A DNA stretch of 64,000 nucleotides from an uncultured Pelagibacteraceae bacterium. GTDB taxonomy: Bacteria; Pseudomonadota; Alphaproteobacteria; Pelagibacterales; Pelagibacteraceae. The position numbers and the translations under genes are program-made. Below, piece by piece: positions 58,226-64,000 of this stretch. Location of the stretch: assembly GCA_902567765.1 (NCBI GenBank), contig CACFNI010000002.1, positions 62,001 through 126,000 on the forward strand, written 5' to 3'. Below the pieces are notes generated by a model. That model ran no database searches, had not been told where the DNA came from, and was given only the letters and a program-made list of their open reading frames with translations. Within the stretch, counting starts at the first letter, position 1; each line of letters opens with the position of its first letter.

Positions 58226-60025
58226 ATGAAAATTAATAAAAATATTTATTATTTTTTAATAATCATATTCTCTATTTCGATTAGTTATTTTTTGTGGTCT
58301 TCAATAAAATTTCCATTAAATAATTTTGAAATTGTAGGAAATTATTCTCAAAATAATTATAACGCTATTAATGAATATGTTAGATATTTTTTATTTATAT
58401 TAATACCTTCTATATGTTTTTTTTGTTCAAAACTATATTTTGAAAAAAAAAATATATCTTTATTTTTTAATAACTTTAAAAGCTATGAGCAAAAAAAAGA
58501 AGATACTTTTAAATTTATTTTATTATTTATTATTACAATTCTGATTTTATTAGAATTTTTATCTATCTCATTTCCATTAAATAAAATTGATATATTTCAT
58601 GATGGACAACAATTAAGTTCATTTTATAAGAATAAAAGTGATGGTTCTTTATGGTCGGGATCATACGTTGTAGTTGGTGTTTTTTATGAAATCTTAGTCA
58701 GTAAATTTTTATGGGATATTTTCTCAATTAATTCAATAGGTCTAATAAAATTTACCAATTTATTTTATATCCTAATTTCAAAGCTAATTCTTGTTTTTTT
58801 TATACTTGAAATAACAAAAAAAACAAATTTACCAACTTTTTCAAAACGAATTTTTTTCTTAATATTTAATCTAATATTATTAAATTTTATTGATTATAAT
58901 TTAAATAGTGGACAAATCTTATCATTTAGGGAAATTCCTATTTTATTGACGTTAATATTATTTTTTAATTCAATAAATACCAATAAAGTTCATAATTATA
59001 TTTTCATTGGAATAATAGCTGTTCTAACTTTTTTTTGGTCAATCGATAGAGCCATAGTATTAAATTTTTTTTTAGTATTTTTATTTATTTACTTACTTAT
59101 AAATAAAAAAAATATTCAAATATTTGCTCTAGCAATATCAGTTTTATTTTCCTGGCTTATAGTTTACTTAATTTTAAATGACGAATTTAGTTATTTTATA
59201 CAAAATACAATTTCAGTAATTAAAGAGCATAGCTATGTAAATGGAATTATCCATCCTATACCATTTTCAGGTGAAAAGGATTCTGCAAGAGCCTCAAAAC
59301 ATTTAATAGCTATTTTATTAACTATAATACTATCTATTAATATATTTTTTAAGAAAAAAAATAAATATCCTTACAGTTTAAGTATAATTTTATTTTCCTT
59401 AAGTATCTTTTCAATACTAAGTTATATATATGCCCTCGGTCGATCTGATGGCCCACATATTAAACAAACTTTATTTTTTCCAAGTATATTTTTAATTTTA
59501 TTTTTTTTAAATAAAGTTTTTATATTAATTTCTCAAAATAAATATAAATTTAAAAAAATAAATCATGGTTTGATTTATATTCCAATAATAATTTTATATA
59601 TTTTGATTATAAATCTTGAGTTAAACAATATAAGTAATTTTAAAGAAAGATTCGTAAAATACATAAAATTGGAAGATAGTAATTTTTTAAATGATGATGA
59701 TTTATTTTTTATAAATGAAGCATCTAATTTATTTAAGAAAGAAAAATGTATACAATTATTTACAAATGACTCGGCCTTATTATATCTTTTAAAAAAACCA
59801 AGTTGCTCAAAATTCTATTTTGCCTTCTCTATAGGCTCAATCAAAAATCAAAATATATTTATCAATGAGTTAAAAAATGCTAATTTTATTGTATTAAATG
59901 GAAGAACAGATAATTGGGTTTTTGACCTTAAAGTGAAATATCCTAATATAACTAGTTTTATTGAAAAAAATTATGAGGATTATAAAAAAATCGGCAATAG
60001 ACTAATTAAGATAAAAAAAAATTAA
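58226..60025 (+). CDS. Multi-pass membrane protein, probable surface-glycan function
   Basis: 599 aa, many TM segments then a soluble tail; downstream of GT2 and Gfo/Idh genes. Confidence 0.65.
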   Translation: MKINKNIYYFLIIIFSISISYFLWSSIKFPLNNFEIVGNYSQNNYNAINEYVRYFLFILIPSICFFCSKLYFEKKNISLFFNNFKSYEQKKEDTFKFILLFIITILILLEFLSISFPLNKIDIFHDGQQLSSFYKNKSDGSLWSGSYVVVGVFYEILVSKFLWDIFSINSIGLIKFTNLFYILISKLILVFFILEITKKTNLPTFSKRIFFLIFNLILLNFIDYNLNSGQILSFREIPILLTLILFFNSINTNKVHNYIFIGIIAVLTFFWSIDRAIVLNFFLVFLFIYLLINKKNIQIFALAISVLFSWLIVYLILNDEFSYFIQNTISVIKEHSYVNGIIHPIPFSGEKDSARASKHLIAILLTIILSINIFFKKKNKYPYSLSIILFSLSIFSILSYIYALGRSDGPHIKQTLFFPSIFLILFFLNKVFILISQNKYKFKKINHGLIYIPIIILYILIINLELNNISNFKERFVKYIKLEDSNFLNDDDLFFINEASNLFKKEKCIQLFTNDSALLYLLKKPSCSKFYFAFSIGSIKNQNIFINELKNANFIVLNGRTDNWVFDLKVKYPNITSFIEKNYEDYKKIGNRLIKIKKN

Positions 60026-61029
60026 TTTAATAGAATCTTTAAATCCCTTTCAATAATCTTAGAAACTTTAATTTTTTTACTAATATTTTTTTTGTATCTT
60101 AGATACTTATTTTCACCTGGATACAAAATTTTTTTTACCCCTTTTAGTTTAGGCAATGTTTTAATTCTTCTGATATTTTCTTTAATTTGTTTATTATAAT
60201 TTTTTGTAAACAAATTAGATTTCATTACAAAAAATAAATGCCCAACATTTTGTGGGCCAGTAAAATCATCAAAAGGATCTTTAACCTTTCCACCATGATT
60301 ACTGCCCGTGATAACGCCACTTAAAATATCAACCATCCATGCTAAACCTGATCCTCGAAATCCAGCTATTGGCAATTGAATTCCACTTAAAGCCTTTTTA
60401 GCATTTGTTGTAGGGTAACCATCCTTATCTAGCGCTACCCCTTTTGGTATTTTATTTCCAGTTTTAGCCGCAACTCTAATCTTACCTCTATTAATTAATG
60501 ATACCGATGTATCTAAAATAAATGGGACCTTAGAAGATGTTGGAGTTCCAAAACAAATTGGATTTGTACCAAACAAAATTTTTTTTGCACCATGCGGTGC
60601 TATTGCTGGTGGTGCATTTGTAAAGCATAAAACAGTCAAATTTTTTTTTACAGCTTGTTCAGCATAAAATCCAGACAACCCATAATGACCACTATTTTTT
60701 ACACCTACTAAAGCTATACCAGTTTTTTTTGCACTTTTAATAGCCTGTTTGATAGCAACATCTGCTGCAACGAAGCCGATACTATTGTTTGCATCAATAA
60801 GAAAAATAGATTGAGATATTTTTTTTATTTTTATTCTTGGTTTTGGATTAATAACTTTTCTTTGAATTCTATCACAGTACATTTTAAGTCTTGACAATCC
60901 ATGAGAATGAGCTCCTACAAACTCAGCATTTAATAATGCATTTGAACATATAAGAGCATGTTTTGAGGTTAAACCGTTTCTTTTTAAGATCTTAATTATT
61001 ATTTGTTTTATTTTTTTTCCATTAGCCAT
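60022..61029 (-). CDS. Ldh2-family malate/lactate-type dehydrogenase
   Basis: 'GAHSHGLSRLKMYCDRI', 'ALVGVKNSGHYGLSGFYAEQA', 'FGTNPICFGTPTS'. Confidence 0.9.
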   Translation of the reverse strand: MANGKKIKQIIIKILKRNGLTSKHALICSNALLNAEFVGAHSHGLSRLKMYCDRIQRKVINPKPRIKIKKISQSIFLIDANNSIGFVAADVAIKQAIKSAKKTGIALVGVKNSGHYGLSGFYAEQAVKKNLTVLCFTNAPPAIAPHGAKKILFGTNPICFGTPTSSKVPFILDTSVSLINRGKIRVAAKTGNKIPKGVALDKDGYPTTNAKKALSGIQLPIAGFRGSGLAWMVDILSGVITGSNHGGKVKDPFDDFTGPQNVGHLFFVMKSNLFTKNYNKQIKENIRRIKTLPKLKGVKKILYPGENKYLRYKKNISKKIKVSKIIERDLKILLN

Positions 61030-62069
61030 AGTGCATTCTGACTTAAAAAATATATCTTACCAGTACTTGGATGTATTTGTATATCTCTTATTCTTCCAAT
61101 TATATTTTTAAATATAATTTTTTCCTCAACTTTATTTTGATTTTCAAAATTTAAACTTCTAAGAGATTTATCTTTAAGTGAGGTTATTAAAGCTAAGCCA
61201 TTCCATTCTTTAAACTCTTCACCTTTGTAAATTGTTATTGCGCTAACAGCAATTGAGGGAACCCAGTATTTAATTGCTTTAGTATAGCCAGGTAACCATT
61301 TTGGTCCAATTTTAGTTCCACTATAATTAGTTCCTCCCCATCCAAGAATTTTCCAACCATAGTTTTCGCCTTTTTTAACTTCACCAAACCAATCTCCACC
61401 TCTAGCTCCATGATTACTTATATAAATTTTCTCATCAAAAGGAGATAAAGTTAATCCTTGAGGATTTCTTACACCAATTTGAAATATTTCTGGTAACCAA
61501 TTTTTTTTATCTATAAATTTAGGGTTATCTGTTGGAATGCTTCCATCTGATTTAATTCTTATAATACTACCAGGATGTTTAGATGGATCTTGAGCTATCA
61601 TTCCTTGTCCTCTTTCACCTAATGATGCAAATAGGTATTCATCTTTTAAAGCTAATCTTGATCCAAAATGATAACCAGATTTTATTGGAGGATTTGCAAC
61701 AAATATATTTTCAAAATTTATTTGATTTGAATTAAATTTACCTTTTGCAATTGATGTAGTTGAATTATATTTTCCATGATCCTCAGAATAACTTACCCAA
61801 ACATTATTATTGTTGTATAAAATATCTAATAAACCACCTTGTCCATCTTCTAAAACTTTCAAATTATGATTTATTTCAGAAGAAGTTCCACTAGCAATAT
61901 TAATTAGTTTTATTTTTCCTGACTTTTCAGTAAGTAATAACTCGTCATTAGATATAAAAGTAGACCCCCAAGGGTCATCAAAATCTGCAACCTTTTTTAA
62001 CTCTACCTCGGTCGCCTCCGAAGTTATTGAAAAAATAAATAAAAATAAAATTATCCTTTTCCACGCCAT
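61008..62069 (-). CDS. Exported PQQ-dependent sugar dehydrogenase-like beta-propeller (YliI/GSDH family)
   Basis: 'LTEKSGKIKLI', 'GGLLDI', 'GVRNPQGLTLSPFDEKIYISNHGARGGD', 'YGWKILGWG'. Confidence 0.88.
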   Translation of the reverse strand: MAWKRIILFLFIFSITSEATEVELKKVADFDDPWGSTFISNDELLLTEKSGKIKLINIASGTSSEINHNLKVLEDGQGGLLDILYNNNNVWVSYSEDHGKYNSTTSIAKGKFNSNQINFENIFVANPPIKSGYHFGSRLALKDEYLFASLGERGQGMIAQDPSKHPGSIIRIKSDGSIPTDNPKFIDKKNWLPEIFQIGVRNPQGLTLSPFDEKIYISNHGARGGDWFGEVKKGENYGWKILGWGGTNYSGTKIGPKWLPGYTKAIKYWVPSIAVSAITIYKGEEFKEWNGLALITSLKDKSLRSLNFENQNKVEEKIIFKNIIGRIRDIQIHPSTGKIYFLSQNALWLMEKK

Positions 62070-63976
62070 GGAATAGTTTTATCTATAATTTTTCTTAATG
62101 TAACGTCGAATAATAGTCCCAGCATACCCATTATAAAAATTGTTATCCATATTACTTCATACTGAAAGTATTTTTTAGCAACGTTTTCAACAAAACCTAT
62201 TCCTGTAGTTCCAGCTAAAAATTCAGCTGCGACCAGCGTTCCCCAACACATTCCAACAGCAACTCTTATTCCAGTTAGAATTTCAGGTAATGAATTAGGA
62301 AAAATTACATATCTCAAAATTTGTTTTTTTGAGGCACCAAGCGAATGAGCAGCATGGATCTTTGACAACTGTGTACCTGAGGCACCTGCTCGTGCTGAAA
62401 TTATCATAATAGATAGTGAAACCATAAATAATAAGAAAACTTTTCCTGTATTATCGATACCAAGAACAGATATAATAAGAGGTGCCCACGCCAGAGGTGG
62501 CACAGGTCTATACAGTTCAATTAATGGATCAAAAAAACCTTTTGCGAATCTATTTAAACCCATGAACAATCCTAAAGGAACACCAATTAGTATTCCAAAA
62601 ACTAAACCTAGAAAAACTCTTAAAAAAGAATCCCAAATATGTCCATATGGAACAGGTATCTTAAATAAATTAAAATCCCCAGTTACAAATTTAAGAACTC
62701 TACCTTTAAAATTTTGTTCAACTATTCCATCTTTAGTATGAACTGGATATTCACCAGGTAGAATATCTGCAATCCAATCTGGTAAAATGAATCCAATCAT
62801 TTTACTTACATCAACCATTTCTATCCACAAAAGAGGAATATCTTTATAACCAACACTAGGTTTTGACATCAATATGAATTTATTAAAAGTGTCTGATGGC
62901 TTAGGTAACCATCTTCCAGAGCCTTGTTCTGAACAACTTGGACCACTAGCAACTATTGTTCCAGCTGGGAATAAGAATATATCTATAAATCTAAGTCCTC
63001 CTTGAGCATCTTTTTGTGCGTTATCAAAATTGATAATTGCAGATTGCATCTTATCTAAAGCTTTTGGAGGATAGATACTTGCAAATTCAATTCTTCTTGC
63101 AATCTTAACAATGTTCTTAGCATAAGTAGAAGCCACTTCTTCGTTATCACTTAAATCATTTCTATAAACCTTAATCTGATCTTTAAGTTCCTTTATCTTA
63201 TTTTTAAATTGTGGATTATGATTTCTTAATTTAAAAAATTCATCACTAATTAAATTAAGTTCTTGTGCTGCAGTATGAAACTTTAAACCTCTATTTGTTG
63301 CGGGTACCAATGGTACCTCAAAAGTATTTTCAATAGAACCTGAGCCTGCATCTACTTTAGTGATGCCCCAACCACCTTCTTCATTTACAGCTTTAAGCCT
63401 GTCATTAAGTTCTTGTTTAGTTTCAAATGGATAATCAGTTTTTTTAAAATTTTCAGTTAAAAAATTAATTTTTCCTGTGATTTCACTTATTTTCTGCTTA
63501 GTTTCATTCTCAAGTAAATCTTCATTTGTAAGTAATGGGATAAGTTGATTGGTCTTATTTATAAAATTAACTAGTATCGTTTTTTGTTGATTATTTAATT
63601 CTTCAGAATTTTGAATTTCATCTTGAATGATCTTTAAGTTTTTGTTTTCTTTTTTTATTTGTGAAGTACTCTTGAACTCCCTTTCTTCTATTGGAAATTG
63701 ATATTTTAATCCAAGCAAAGAGTCATTTACTTTTGCAACTTGACAAAGTTCATTTGCAGACTTTGGATAAAATCCTTTAGCAATATCCCAAGAATAATAG
63801 AGCCAGATTAAAAGTAAAAAACTACTTCCAACAATTACCCAGTGTGTACCACCCAACGCTCTCTCAGGATTTCCAAATACTGCATCAACTTTTTCAGTTC
63901 TTATTAATCTTCTTCCATAAAGAATACAGCCAACTACTGCAAAAAAGATTAGAAAAGTGATTATTTGAGTTAACAT
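62051..63976 (-). CDS. TauC/SsuC-type ABC transporter permease with long N-terminal extension
   Basis: C-terminal permease 'FLRVFLGLVFGILIGVPLGLFMGL...YRPVPPLAWAPLIISVLG', 'AAHSLGASKKQILRYVIFPNSLPEILTGIRVAVG'; about 380 preceding residues. Confidence 0.85.
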   Translation of the reverse strand: MLTQIITFLIFFAVVGCILYGRRLIRTEKVDAVFGNPERALGGTHWVIVGSSFLLLIWLYYSWDIAKGFYPKSANELCQVAKVNDSLLGLKYQFPIEEREFKSTSQIKKENKNLKIIQDEIQNSEELNNQQKTILVNFINKTNQLIPLLTNEDLLENETKQKISEITGKINFLTENFKKTDYPFETKQELNDRLKAVNEEGGWGITKVDAGSGSIENTFEVPLVPATNRGLKFHTAAQELNLISDEFFKLRNHNPQFKNKIKELKDQIKVYRNDLSDNEEVASTYAKNIVKIARRIEFASIYPPKALDKMQSAIINFDNAQKDAQGGLRFIDIFLFPAGTIVASGPSCSEQGSGRWLPKPSDTFNKFILMSKPSVGYKDIPLLWIEMVDVSKMIGFILPDWIADILPGEYPVHTKDGIVEQNFKGRVLKFVTGDFNLFKIPVPYGHIWDSFLRVFLGLVFGILIGVPLGLFMGLNRFAKGFFDPLIELYRPVPPLAWAPLIISVLGIDNTGKVFLLFMVSLSIMIISARAGASGTQLSKIHAAHSLGASKKQILRYVIFPNSLPEILTGIRVAVGMCWGTLVAAEFLAGTTGIGFVENVAKKYFQYEVIWITIFIMGMLGLLFDVTLRKIIDKTIPWRGKG

Positions 63977-64000
63977 TTAGCTTTCCTTACCCATAATTTC

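Noticed and set aside
1-64000. Mobile elements, CRISPR arrays, tRNA/rRNA genes
   Set aside because: No transposase/integrase motif, no regular repeat-spacer pattern and no tRNA-like cloverleaf noticed in the short intergenic gaps; a tRNAscan/Rfam run would be needed to exclude them formally.

Overview
AT-rich, densely coded 64-kb bacterial chromosome segment. Short intergenic gaps, many overlapping stop/start codons and the gene content suggest a marine alphaproteobacterium of SAR11/HIMB59-like type; this taxonomy is an inference and was not tested. I saw no rRNA, tRNA, CRISPR array, transposase or prophage. Main blocks: (i) M19 dipeptidase plus two uncharacterised proteins and a CxxC micro-ORF (1-3.1 kb); (ii) an iscR-sufBCDS-sufU-sufT-sufA Fe-S operon and glnA (4.4-12.2 kb); (iii) a molybdenum island: moaB, coxG, form-II-type coxSLM, split xdhC/coxI, MobA/MocA-like protein, moaEDCA and a SorAB-like sulfite dehydrogenase (14.5-26.6 kb); (iv) a photolyase neighbourhood: FeS-BCP-family photolyase homologue, DUF393, DUF2256, FAD-domain-first photolyase, DUF2805, SDR (36.8-41.1 kb); (v) a run of small GYD/DUF1330/NTF2-like/exported proteins (42.2-44.8 kb); (vi) cysK-cysE, an unlisted 39-aa ten-cysteine metallothionein-like ORF, ETHE1-like persulfide dioxygenase and peroxiredoxin (44.8-48.1 kb); (vii) an HpsN-like dehydrogenase with a Pta-like protein; (viii) a surface-polysaccharide-type cluster (55.2-60.0 kb); (ix) a TauC-like ABC permease at the right edge. 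The best leads are the photolyase neighbourhood with a palindrome over its first start codon, the Cys-rich micro-ORF, the dipeptidase-linked module and the small-protein array. Family calls come from remembered motifs and were not checked by database search.
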